Assembly (NCBI GenBank): GCA_017549815.1
Contig: JAFYNH010000038.1
Span: 1 to 64,000 of the forward strand
Length of the DNA stretch: 64,000 nt
Source of the DNA: Selenomonadaceae bacterium
GTDB lineage: Bacteria > Bacillota > Negativicutes > Selenomonadales > Selenomonadaceae
Direction of reading: 5' to 3'
Under the pieces are notes generated by a model. That model was not told the DNA's origin. It made no database searches and was given only the letters and a program-made list of their open reading frames with translations. The translations under genes were made by a program, and so were the position numbers. Below, piece after piece: positions 27,763 through 36,498 of the stretch; the stretch's first letter is position 1, and every line of letters starts with the position of its first letter.

Positions 27763-28980
27763 TCAAATACTTTGCAAGAGCCGCCGCGTATGCTCTAAAA
27801 TATAATAGTCTTGCCAAAATTCGTGTTCGCGCATGAAGTTCATCGTCTGCGAAATTATTTGTATCGAAGCGGCGCGAATTTCTTTGACGGCGGAATAAGG
27901 CAAGGCTAAAAGATTCGGCAACTCGCTAAGCAAAAGTCGCACGTCCGATAATTTCATGCCGTCAAGAGATTTTAAAATCGCGCCGAGCGACGCCTCTTCT
28001 AAAAATTTTTCCCGTAAAAAATTACTCGCGGCTCGACAAGTCAACGCCGTTTCAAGAGAAAATTCCTGCGCTCCAAAATTTTTTATCAAAGCCTTCTTCA
28101 TGCGCCGAGATTTTTCGCCGTCATCTTCGAGAACAAATTTATCTGCGCGGGCGATACGATATTTCAAAATGCCGTCGTCGAAAACTTCATTGCGATTGTA
28201 CATGTCAAACCAATCAAGATTAAGATAGCCCGACGCTTTGCCAGCGCGCCCCCTGTTTATCTTGATAAGAAATTCTTCGCGGCTCTTGGCGTTGTAGTGA
28301 TTGAGCGCGATTTTCTCCGCCGTGACAGGCTCATTGCAATAGGACGCAACAACTTTGCCGCACTCGTTCACGGAATAATTTCCCTCGTAATAAATCGGGA
28401 AATGCGCACTGGTAAAAAAGGCAATCCTGCGCGGGTTGGCAATCGTTTTAATCTGCGCGTTGCCGCCGGGTATGTCGCGATTCGGAATTGGAATTACCCA
28501 ATCGACAGGCGCACGCCGAGTAAATCTTTCCAACACGCCGCGATTATAATCCGCAGTCTCTAAATTATTCGAGCCGAACAGTTGCCAATTAATCGCTAAG
28601 CCCGCCGCGTCAGGAAAATTATTAAAAAGTTCGTCGAGCGTCGCGCCTATCGTGGCGGAAGTATTTTTCGGGAAAATAAATTCGTCCAAATCGATAAACG
28701 CCATATAACGACATTGAAAACGATAATTCAAAACGGCGTCATCATAAGCCGCAAATTGCGCCGACTTCCCCGAAATACTCTTACTCGTCACCAAGCCCGC
28801 CTTTACATACGGCGCAATAATTTCGTCGTAATCGTCGGTGCTGTCGTTGTCGTAAAGATAAAAGTGGCTGACTCCCGCCAACAAATGATAGTCGAGCCAC
28901 TCCTTAAGATAATGCCCTTCGTTCTTCAGAATAGCGACAATCGCCAAGTCATACGGAAATAAATTTCTATCGACAGTCAA
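27763..28980 (-). CDS. Family-92-like glycosyltransferase, copy 1 (intact)
   Basis: About 405 residues with the same plan as copies 2 and 3: LAIVAILKNEGHYLKEWL, HFYLYDNDSTDDYDE, FIDLDEFIFP (DxD type), LERFTRRAP, LNHYNAKSREEF and the shared helical C-terminus. The start is taken as TTG at 28980, five bases after GAGGTGG; the GTG at 28989 is part of that ribosome-binding site. It begins 15 bases after the response regulator, so it is probably the first glycosyltransferase of the operon. Its 3' part is duplicated at 25986-26516. Confidence 0.78.
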   Translation of the reverse strand: MTVDRNLFPYDLAIVAILKNEGHYLKEWLDYHLLAGVSHFYLYDNDSTDDYDEIIAPYVKAGLVTSKSISGKSAQFAAYDDAVLNYRFQCRYMAFIDLDEFIFPKNTSATIGATLDELFNNFPDAAGLAINWQLFGSNNLETADYNRGVLERFTRRAPVDWVIPIPNRDIPGGNAQIKTIANPRRIAFFTSAHFPIYYEGNYSVNECGKVVASYCNEPVTAEKIALNHYNAKSREEFLIKINRGRAGKASGYLNLDWFDMYNRNEVFDDGILKYRIARADKFVLEDDGEKSRRMKKALIKNFGAQEFSLETALTCRAASNFLREKFLEEASLGAILKSLDGMKLSDVRLLLSELPNLLALPYSAVKEIRAASIQIISQTMNFMREHEFWQDYYILEHTRRLLQSI

Positions 28981-28995
28981 AAAATCCACCTCAAG

Positions 28996-29961
28996 TTAGC
29001 CGCGACGAAGTTTTTCTTCAATGGTAGCCAAACCGTCCTCCGTGATAACGGGCTTTTTAATATATCCCGCCGCCGAAGTCTTTTCTATTTCTTTAATTGT
29101 TGCGGCGTCTTGCTTAGTCGTCATTAATATCACGGGAATATTTCTAAGCCTGTCATTTTCCTTGAGCAAAGATAAAAATTTTATCCCGTCGACGAACGGC
29201 ATTTCCAAACTAACGAGAATCAAATCCGCGCCTTTGTTCTCCAAAATTTTCATGCCCTCAACCGCACTTTGAGCCGTCGTCAATTCGCATGGGAACCGAT
29301 TCTTAATCGTCTCTCTCTCCTGCCGTAAATCAAAAATGTCGTCGTCAATCAGCATAATATTGAACAGCGTATTCTCCGAAATTTCCTTAAACGATTCTTC
29401 CTCTTTAGTGCCAATTATTTTATTGACGTGCTCGACAAGGTCTTTAGGCTCGCAGGGTTTGGCAATGTAGTCCTGAACGCCCAATGAAAAAATTTCTGAA
29501 AGGAGTTCGCGCCTTGTGGAGCCAGACATCATAAGTACGGGTATTTCTTTAAATCTGTCGTCGCGGCGGATTCGGCGCAACATATCCAGCCCGTTAAAAT
29601 CTGCGTCCAGAACAATCAAATTTATCACGCGGCTAGTCAATGTATTTATCGCTGTAAGTGGATTATTCGTCGCAATGATTTTGTACTTCGGCAAACTTCT
29701 TTCCAAAATAAGTTTCGTGATATTAAGGTTGCGCTCGTCGCTTATCACAACCAGAATCATAGTTTCATGCCTGTTGGCGGCGACCTTTTTTAAATCGTTG
29801 CTCTTCATCATCTTGATTCGCTTGCCTTGACTTTTGGCTTGGTCGCGAAATTTTTCAAGGCAATCTGAGCAATACAGTCCGCTTTGTATCGGCTTACCGC
29901 AACCGGCGCACGGACGACCACCGAGTCGATTTTTACCGTCTGAAGTTACTCTTCTAACCAT
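28996..29961 (-). CDS. Zinc-ribbon protein with two receiver domains, the second lacking the phospho-Asp
   Basis: About 321 residues from the ATG at 29961 (a TTG at 29970 is possible). Residues 15-38 carry two CxxC pairs (PCAGCGK, YCSDCLE), a small zinc ribbon. Two CheY-like receiver domains follow. Domain 1 has LIVLDADFNG with the acceptor Asp (about D119) and the conserved Lys in YIAKPCEP. Domain 2 has the acidic LIDDD pair and YIKKPV, but the acceptor position reads LILVSLEMP, with Ser in place of Asp. There is no DNA-binding or enzymatic output domain. It heads the glycosyltransferase operon and might act by protein contact. No histidine kinase is adjacent. Confidence 0.82.
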   Translation of the reverse strand: MVRRVTSDGKNRLGGRPCAGCGKPIQSGLYCSDCLEKFRDQAKSQGKRIKMMKSNDLKKVAANRHETMILVVISDERNLNITKLILERSLPKYKIIATNNPLTAINTLTSRVINLIVLDADFNGLDMLRRIRRDDRFKEIPVLMMSGSTRRELLSEIFSLGVQDYIAKPCEPKDLVEHVNKIIGTKEEESFKEISENTLFNIMLIDDDIFDLRQERETIKNRFPCELTTAQSAVEGMKILENKGADLILVSLEMPFVDGIKFLSLLKENDRLRNIPVILMTTKQDAATIKEIEKTSAAGYIKKPVITEDGLATIEEKLRRG

Positions 29962-30063
29962 TTTTCTCAAAAACCTGTCGGGAAATCGACAGCTCCTTTA
30001 CCTCCCATTTAGAATGCCAAACTATTTTTTTTATAGTTTACTGAAATTCTTCAACATGTCAAT

Positions 30064-30143
30064 AGTTAGGGACTAGGGACTAGGAATTAGGGACTAGTAG
30101 GGATTAGGGAATTAGTTCCTAGAAACTCGCTCCTAGTTACTAG
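30064..30143. repeat. Heptad palindromic element downstream of glgA
   Basis: Tandem TTAGGGA/CTAGGGA heptads on the left, TTCCTAG/CTCCTAG heptads on the right. It lies between the glgA terminator and the response-regulator promoter region. The remaining 29962-30204 gap holds only this element, the terminator and the regulator's 5' leader. Confidence 0.8.
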
Positions 30144-30144
30144 C

Positions 30145-30179
30145 AAAAAAAAAATCCGCCGAGTTTTTTCCCCGACGGA
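30145..30179 (-). terminator. Rho-independent terminator of the glycogen operon
   Basis: Minus-strand RNA: 9-bp stem UCCGUCGGG with CUCGGCGGA (including G-U pairs), a 7-base loop, then ten U. It begins 25 bases after the glgA stop. Confidence 0.85.
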
Positions 30180-30204
30180 CTTTTTTATCTTATGAATCGA
30201 TTTC

Positions 30205-31656
30205 TCAGCCGTTAATCAATTTCTTGTAGAGTTCAATGTACTCGTGCGCCGAATTCTTCCAGCTGTAATCGCTGTTCATCGCGTTCGAGGAAATTTGCAA
30301 CCAAACTTCAAACTGCGCGTAGGTCGACAAAGCCCTCTTAAGCGCGTACATCATTTCATGCGCATTGTAATTCGAGAACACAAAGCCGTTGCCCTGTTTC
30401 GTGTACTTGTCGTATTGCTGAACGGTATCTTTCAAGCCGCCTGTTTCGCGAACGACTGGAGCCGCGCCATAACGCATTGCGATAAGCTGACCAATGCCGC
30501 AGGGTTCGTAGTTGGAAGGCATAAGGAAAATATCCGACGAAGCATAAATTCTCTGCGCGAGTTCATTCGAGAAATAAATATTCGCCGAAACTTTCTGCGG
30601 ATAACGCCATGCCAAGCCCTTAAACCAATCCTCATAAACTTTATCGCCCGTGCCGAGCAATACGAATTGGAAATCTTCATGCTGAAGGAGTTCGTCCATC
30701 ATGCGAACAACGAGGTCGAGACCTTTCGCCGCAACAAGACGAGTAACCATTGACACAATCGGAATCTTTCTGCCTTGCGGAAGTCCCAGTAACTCTTGGA
30801 GCTTAATTTTGTTCTCGCATTTCTTATCGAACGCAAGGTAAGCGTCGGAGTTATCATAATTAACAAACAGGTTTTTATCGGTCGCGGGATTGAAGACGGT
30901 ATAATCAATGCCGTTGACAATGCCGTAAAGATCATCTTTGCGACTGCGGAGGAGTCCGTCGAGGTGTTCGCCGAAATATTCATACTGAATTTCCTGCGCA
31001 TAAGTCTTGCTGACGGTCGAGACGTAATCGGCGTAGATAATGCCGCCCTTCATAAAGTTGACTGCATCATAGAATTCAAGGTCGCCGTTATTGAAGTATT
31101 TCCAATCGAGACCGAGCACGTCGCCCATAATGTCTTTCGTGAAGACGCCTTGATATTTAAGGTTGTGAATCGTGTAGATTGTCTTAATTTTTTCGTAGCG
31201 TTCGTCGCCCTGATGTTCGAGTTTCAAAAGAACGGGGACGAGTCCGGAATGCCAGTCGTTAGCGTTGATAACGTCGGGGAAGAAATCGAGCGCAGGCAGG
31301 CAGTTAAGAATTGCGCGGCAGAAGAAGGAATATCTTTCCGCGTCATCATCATAGCCGTAAAGTCCTTCGCGTGCAAAATATTCTTCGTTGTCGACGAAAT
31401 AATAAGTTACGCCGTCAAGTTCGTATTTGTCAATGCCGACGTACTTTGTGCGCCAAGAAACGGGGATAGTTCCGTCGTAAACGTGCTCCATACCGTCAAG
31501 GAATTTCGCAGGAATTTTACTGGTGAATTTTGGAAGAATAACGCGAACATCAACGCCCTGCTCCTTGAGAGCTTTTGGGAGTGAACCTGCCACATCAGCG
31601 AGACCGCCAGTTTTTACAAACGGAACAGCTTCCGACGCCACATAGAGAACTTTCAT
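30205..31656 (-). CDS. glgA: Glycogen synthase (ADP-glucose)
   Basis: A 483-residue GT5 enzyme that extends alpha-1,4-glucan from ADP-glucose. The N-terminal KTGGLADVAGSLPKAL carries the ADP-glucose-binding KTGGL motif. HNLKYQG, NGIDYTVFNP, and the C-terminal MPSNYEPCGIGQLIAMRYG and ETGGL segments are as expected. Length is normal. Last gene of glgC-D-P-B-A, followed by a strong terminator. Confidence 0.96.
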   Translation of the reverse strand: MKVLYVASEAVPFVKTGGLADVAGSLPKALKEQGVDVRVILPKFTSKIPAKFLDGMEHVYDGTIPVSWRTKYVGIDKYELDGVTYYFVDNEEYFAREGLYGYDDDAERYSFFCRAILNCLPALDFFPDVINANDWHSGLVPVLLKLEHQGDERYEKIKTIYTIHNLKYQGVFTKDIMGDVLGLDWKYFNNGDLEFYDAVNFMKGGIIYADYVSTVSKTYAQEIQYEYFGEHLDGLLRSRKDDLYGIVNGIDYTVFNPATDKNLFVNYDNSDAYLAFDKKCENKIKLQELLGLPQGRKIPIVSMVTRLVAAKGLDLVVRMMDELLQHEDFQFVLLGTGDKVYEDWFKGLAWRYPQKVSANIYFSNELAQRIYASSDIFLMPSNYEPCGIGQLIAMRYGAAPVVRETGGLKDTVQQYDKYTKQGNGFVFSNYNAHEMMYALKRALSTYAQFEVWLQISSNAMNSDYSWKNSAHEYIELYKKLING

Positions 31657-31714
31657 AATACAAACTCCCTCCTGTTTATCTGTTGTTATTGGGGAAAATA
31701 TTTTCGTTGTTGCC

Positions 31715-31792
31715 AGCTTTTAGCTTAGAGCTTTCAGCTTTCAGGTTAAAGATTTTCCTAAAAGCTTAAAGCTGACAGCTGAAAGCTTAAAT
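31715..31792. repeat. AGCTTT-type heptad element between glgB and glgA
   Basis: Repeated GCTTTA/GCTTAGA/GCTTTCA units on one side and their complement (AAAGCTTAAAGCTGACAGCT) on the other, with a TTAAAGATTTTCC centre. It starts directly after the glgB TAA stop and overlaps it by its AAATTTA end. Confidence 0.8.
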
Positions 31793-33715
31793 TTACTCCG
31801 CTTTGCCCAAATGACTTTCCGGCACATCATGCCTTAAGAAAATCGTTGCAAGCGGCGGAACCGTTAAACTGATTGATTGATTTCTATTATGCCACGAAAA
31901 ATCTTCGGTCGTCAGCTTATCGGAATTTGTGACGCCACTGCCGCCGAATTCTTCCGCGTCCGAATTGAAAACTTCGACATATGCGCCCTTATCGGGAACG
32001 CCAATTCGATAATCGTTGTGAGTTTCGGGCGTGAAGTTGCAGATAATTATCAAGTAATCGTCGCTGTCCTCCGCCTTGCGTATGAAGGAAACTACGCTGT
32101 TGTCGTTATCGTTGCAGTCAATCCACTGGAAACCATTCCAATCGAAATCGACCTGCCAGAGCGATTTATTTTCAAGATAGAACTTGTTCAACGCCTGCGA
32201 ATAAGCTTTCATTTGCGTATGCTTTTCGTATTGCTCGACGAGGTGCCAATCCAGACTGTCATTTTCATTCCACTCGATAAACTGCCCGAACTCGCCGCCC
32301 ATAAATAAAAGTTTTTTACCGGGATGAGCCATCCAATATCCGAAGAAACATCTCAAGCCCGCGAACTTTTGCCAATAATCGCCCGGCATTTTCTCGATAA
32401 GTGAGCGTTTGCCGTGAACAACTTCATCATGACTGAGCGGCAGGATAAAATTCTCCGCGAAGGCATACATGAACGAGAATGTAACTTTATCGTGATTCCA
32501 TTTGCGATAAATCGGGTCGAGACTTACATAATCAAGCATGTCGTTCATCCAACCCATATTCCATTTGTAGTTAAAGCCCATACCGCCCATATAAACGGGT
32601 TTGGAGATTAATGGCCACGAAGTCGATTCTTCCGCCATCATCAACGCCTGCGGATTGTACTTGAAGACAGTTTCGTTAAGCTTTTTAAGGAAATCGACCG
32701 CTTCAAGGTTGCCCGTGTCGCCGTAGCGATTCGGAGTCCATTCGCCCTCCTCGCGTCCGAAGTTAAGATACAACATATTTGCCACGCCGTCAATCCTTAA
32801 TCCGTCAATGTGGAATTCATCAAACCAGAAAAGCGCGTTTGAGATTAAGAAACTTTGGACTTCGGTGCGCCCGTAATCGAAATTGATTGTGCCCCAGCTA
32901 CGATTCTCCGAAAGTTGAGTATTGTCGGATTCGTAGAGATTAACGCCGTCGAATTCGCGCAAGCCGTGAGTATCTTTGCAGAAATGACCCGGTACCCAGT
33001 CCATTATAATACCGATTCCGTTTTTATGCGCAGTCTCGACCAAGTAACGAAAATCATTAGGCTCGCCGTAACGACTCGTCACCGCGTAATAACCCGTCGT
33101 CTGATAGCCCCACGAATTGTCCAGCGGGTGTTCCGTCAGCGGCATGAACTCTATATGCGTGTAGTTCATTTCCTTGACGTATTTAACCAAACGGTCGGCA
33201 AGTTCGCGATAGCTCAAGAAACCGTTGCCGCCGCGTTGCCAAGAACCCGCATGAACTTCATAAATCAGCATGGGATGCGAATAGGACGTTTGACGCCTGT
33301 TAAGCTCCTGCCATTCGCCGTCTTGCCAATCGTAATCTTCAAGGTTGTAAAGTTTCGACGCGGTATTCGGACGTTTCTCGGCATAAAAGCCGTAAGGGTC
33401 GCTCTTCAAAATGTGAGCTTTACCGTGCGGAGGCTGAATTGCATATTTGTAGTTATCGCCCTGCTTAAGTCCTTCAATAAAAATTTCCCAAGTCTCGCCG
33501 TCTTCCAGCCGAATCATGCGATTGACGCGAGTATCCCAGTTATTGAAGTCTCCGACGACGCTGACAGACTTTGCATGAGGAGCCCACAGCGCAAAGCGAA
33601 CACCCTCTTTGCCGTCGCGCTCGATGAAGTGTGCACCGAACATTTCATAAGCATGATAATTCGTGCCTTGATGAAACAAGTACAGACCGTATTCGCTGAG
33701 GTTTGAAGTCTTCAT
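31793..33715 (-). CDS. glgB: 1,4-alpha-glucan branching enzyme
   Basis: About 640 residues: N-terminal CBM48 domain (WAPHAKSVSVVGDFNNWD) then a GH13 barrel. Catalytic motifs: VPGHF, GLRIDGVANMLY with the nucleophile Asp, MMAEESTSWP with the acid/base Glu, and LPLSHDEVVHGKRSL. It introduces alpha-1,6 branches in glycogen. The ATG at 33715 is preferred over a TTG one codon earlier because AAGGAGG lies 8 bases before it. Confidence 0.96.
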   Translation of the reverse strand: MKTSNLSEYGLYLFHQGTNYHAYEMFGAHFIERDGKEGVRFALWAPHAKSVSVVGDFNNWDTRVNRMIRLEDGETWEIFIEGLKQGDNYKYAIQPPHGKAHILKSDPYGFYAEKRPNTASKLYNLEDYDWQDGEWQELNRRQTSYSHPMLIYEVHAGSWQRGGNGFLSYRELADRLVKYVKEMNYTHIEFMPLTEHPLDNSWGYQTTGYYAVTSRYGEPNDFRYLVETAHKNGIGIIMDWVPGHFCKDTHGLREFDGVNLYESDNTQLSENRSWGTINFDYGRTEVQSFLISNALFWFDEFHIDGLRIDGVANMLYLNFGREEGEWTPNRYGDTGNLEAVDFLKKLNETVFKYNPQALMMAEESTSWPLISKPVYMGGMGFNYKWNMGWMNDMLDYVSLDPIYRKWNHDKVTFSFMYAFAENFILPLSHDEVVHGKRSLIEKMPGDYWQKFAGLRCFFGYWMAHPGKKLLFMGGEFGQFIEWNENDSLDWHLVEQYEKHTQMKAYSQALNKFYLENKSLWQVDFDWNGFQWIDCNDNDNSVVSFIRKAEDSDDYLIIICNFTPETHNDYRIGVPDKGAYVEVFNSDAEEFGGSGVTNSDKLTTEDFSWHNRNQSISLTVPPLATIFLRHDVPESHLGKAE

Positions 33716-33730
33716 CAATCAGCCTCCTTA

Positions 33731-33790
33731 CTTAGGGACTAGGATTTGGGAACTGGGGACTAGACCAGTTCCCGGTTCCTATTTCCTAAT
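33731..33790. repeat. CTAGGGA-type heptad element between glgP and glgB
   Basis: About 60 bp, with TTAGGGA CTAGGAT heptads facing TTCCCGG TTCCTAT TTCCTAA. On the minus strand it begins at the base after the glgP TGA stop. Confidence 0.8.
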
Positions 33791-36255
33791 CACTGAATTT
33801 TACAGGGTTTAATATTCCAAATTTCAGCGGCGTATTCATCGATAGTTCTGTCGGAAGAAAATCTGCCCGAATTTGCAATATTCATGGCTGCCGAACGGAG
33901 CCAACCCATTCTGTCTGCATAACGCGCATAAATTTCTTGGTGAGCGTCGATATAAGCATTGAAATCTTTAAGGATAAAGAATTCGTCGTTGCCTTGAATC
34001 AGATAATCGCGCAGAGAATGGAAATTGCCGTAACTGCCGTCGGTGAGCTTATCGACAACGAGGCGGGCATTGGGATTGCCGGTGTATTCGTTCCAAGCGG
34101 AATAAGTTCCGTTTTCGTAGTAAGCCAAAACTTCGCCCGCCTTGAGTCCGAAGATAACGATATTGTCATCGCCGACAGCCTCTTTAATCTCAACGTTTGC
34201 GCCGTCGAGTGTGCCGAGAGTTATCGCGCCGTTCATCATGAATTTCATATTGCCGGTACCGGAAGCCTCTTTGGACGCCGTAGAAATTTGCTCGCTGACA
34301 TCAGCCGCCGGATAGACAATCTCGCCGATAGATACGCCGAAATTCTCAATGAAGACGACTTTCAAGCGGTTATCAATCGAACGGTCGTTATTGACTTTAT
34401 CGGCAATCGCATTGATAAGGCGAATAGTCTCTTTGGCAATGTAGTAACCTGCCGCCGCCTTGCCGCCGAAAAGATAAGTAGTCGGGAGCGGCTTATAGCT
34501 GGGGTCGGCTTTAATTTTTTCATACTGCCAAATAATATGGAGCGCGTTCATAAGTTGGCGTTTATAGGAGTGGATACGTTTAACCTGAATGTCGAAAATC
34601 GTATTCGGGTCGAGTTCAACGCCTTGATGTTTTTTAATGAAATCGGCGAGTGCGGTTTTGCGAATCAATTTAATTTCGTCGAGTTCCTTAAGGACTTTTC
34701 TGTCATCAACCGATTCATTGAACAAATCTAACTGTTCGGGGTGACGGTGCCAAACGCGACTTCTGACGGTTCTGTCGATAAGGTCGGCTAATTCGGGATT
34801 CGCGCCCATAAGCCAGCGGCGATGAGTTATGCCGTTAGTTTTATTATTGAACATGCGCGGCCAATATTCGTAGAAATCGTGCAGAGTGGTTGATTTAAGA
34901 ATATCGCTGTGAATTCTTGCGACGCCGTTGACAGAATGGGAGCCGACAATGGCGAGGCGAGCCATATGGACTTCGCCGCCTTCGATAATAGACATAGCGC
35001 GGAGTTTATCGACGTTATTCGGATAACGCGCTCTGATATATTCGAGGTGACGGCGATTAACTTCGTCGATAACCATATAAATGCGCGGCAGGAGAGTTTT
35101 GAACATATCGACGGGCCATTTCTCCAAAGCTTCGGGCATAATGGTATGGTTAGTATAAGCGACGACGCCGCGAGTAATTTTCCATGCCTCATCCCATTCA
35201 AGATCGTATTCGTCAACCATAATGCGCATAAGTTCGGCGACGCAAAGTGCAGGGTGAGTATCGTTAATATGGATAGCGATTTTATTATCGAGTTCGCGAA
35301 TATTGCCGCCCGAACGGACATAGTGGCGAATAATGCTTTGAGTGCCCGCCGAAACAAGGAAGTATTCCTGAATCAAGCGCATGCGTTTACCTTCGTTGGA
35401 GCTGTCGTCGGGGTAGAGATATTCGGTAATACTCTCAACGAATTGGCGATACTCATTTTTCTGGCGCATTTGTTCATGCGTCAACATGCCGTAATCGGAA
35501 AAGTCGCGATTGACTTCCGCGTTCCAAAGTCTGAGTGTGTTGACGGTTTTATTGTGATAACCGACAATCGGCACGTCGTAAGGAACAGCCATAACCGCCA
35601 TAGCGTTTTCGTGAACGAGTTTAAGGGAGCCGTCGGGTTGCTCCTTCATGTAAGCATTGCCGTTGAACAGGACGTTGATAGACTTATCGGGCTTCCTGTA
35701 CTCCCAAGCAAAGCCGTCGCGGAGCCAGTTATCTGGGATTTCGACTTGGTTGCCTTGAATGATTTTCTGTTCAAAGAGTCCGTATTGATAACGGATACTG
35801 CAACCGTGACCGGGCAGACGATGAGCCGCCATTGAATCGATAAAGCACGCCGCCAAACGTCCGAGACCACCGTTGCCCAAACCTGCGTCGGGTTCTTCCT
35901 CAAAGATGTCGTCAAGGTTCAAATCGAGTTCTTCAAGGACTTCGCGGAAAGCTTCGTCGATACCAAGATTAATGAGATTCGACTTGAGGAGTCGTCCCAT
36001 CAAAAATTCAATCGAGAAATAATAAACTTGCTTTTCCTGCCTGTCCATGTAGGCTTTGTTGGTTTTAATCCAGTATTCCGAAATCCACTGCTTGGCGACT
36101 GCCGCGACCGTTTTATAAATTTCGTTCATCGGCAATTCGTGAATGTCGCGCCCGAACATAATATGCGCCGAGCTGATAAAACGCGACTTCAGCGACTCTT
36201 TGAGCTTGTCATACTCCTTACTTCGTGCAATTTTTTTGTCTGTATCTTTTGCCAA
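33790..36255 (-). CDS. glgP: Glycogen/maltodextrin phosphorylase
   Basis: An 821-residue GT35 enzyme of standard length that releases glucose-1-phosphate from alpha-1,4-glucan. Visible: YYFSIEFLMGRLL, GLGNGGLGRLAACF, HINDTHPALC, NGITHRRWL, and the pyridoxal-phosphate-binding SKEASGTGNMKFMMNGAITLG with its Lys. It lies in the middle of the glycogen operon, so the cell can make and break the polymer from one transcript. AAAGGAGGAATTC lies upstream of the ATG. Confidence 0.97.
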   Translation of the reverse strand: MAKDTDKKIARSKEYDKLKESLKSRFISSAHIMFGRDIHELPMNEIYKTVAAVAKQWISEYWIKTNKAYMDRQEKQVYYFSIEFLMGRLLKSNLINLGIDEAFREVLEELDLNLDDIFEEEPDAGLGNGGLGRLAACFIDSMAAHRLPGHGCSIRYQYGLFEQKIIQGNQVEIPDNWLRDGFAWEYRKPDKSINVLFNGNAYMKEQPDGSLKLVHENAMAVMAVPYDVPIVGYHNKTVNTLRLWNAEVNRDFSDYGMLTHEQMRQKNEYRQFVESITEYLYPDDSSNEGKRMRLIQEYFLVSAGTQSIIRHYVRSGGNIRELDNKIAIHINDTHPALCVAELMRIMVDEYDLEWDEAWKITRGVVAYTNHTIMPEALEKWPVDMFKTLLPRIYMVIDEVNRRHLEYIRARYPNNVDKLRAMSIIEGGEVHMARLAIVGSHSVNGVARIHSDILKSTTLHDFYEYWPRMFNNKTNGITHRRWLMGANPELADLIDRTVRSRVWHRHPEQLDLFNESVDDRKVLKELDEIKLIRKTALADFIKKHQGVELDPNTIFDIQVKRIHSYKRQLMNALHIIWQYEKIKADPSYKPLPTTYLFGGKAAAGYYIAKETIRLINAIADKVNNDRSIDNRLKVVFIENFGVSIGEIVYPAADVSEQISTASKEASGTGNMKFMMNGAITLGTLDGANVEIKEAVGDDNIVIFGLKAGEVLAYYENGTYSAWNEYTGNPNARLVVDKLTDGSYGNFHSLRDYLIQGNDEFFILKDFNAYIDAHQEIYARYADRMGWLRSAAMNIANSGRFSSDRTIDEYAAEIWNIKPCKIQ

Positions 36256-36416
36256 GAGAATTCCTCCTTTTACTGCGTGATTTTTCTTCCTTGAAAAATT
36301 TTTGTTTCTGTTGTCATTTTATCAGACAGAAAAACGATTGGCAACGAAAATCATAGAAAGGGCGAATTCTTACTTTCGGGATGTTATTCCCGTCGGTAAA
36401 AATCCGCCGCTTTCTG

Positions 36417-36498
36417 ATTAGGGATTAGGATTTAGGAATGTAGGAACTAGAAGTTTTTAGTTATTAGTTCCTAGTTCCTAGTCCCTCGTCCCTAATTA
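36417..36498. repeat. TTAGGGA/CTAGTTCC heptad element between glgD and glgP
   Basis: TTAGGGA TTAGGAT TTAGGAA units facing TTCCTAG TTCCTAG TCCCTCG TCCCTAA. It overlaps the glgD TAA stop. The rest of the 36256-36495 gap carries a small CGGGA/TCCCG hairpin near 36377-36392 and no gene. Confidence 0.8.
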
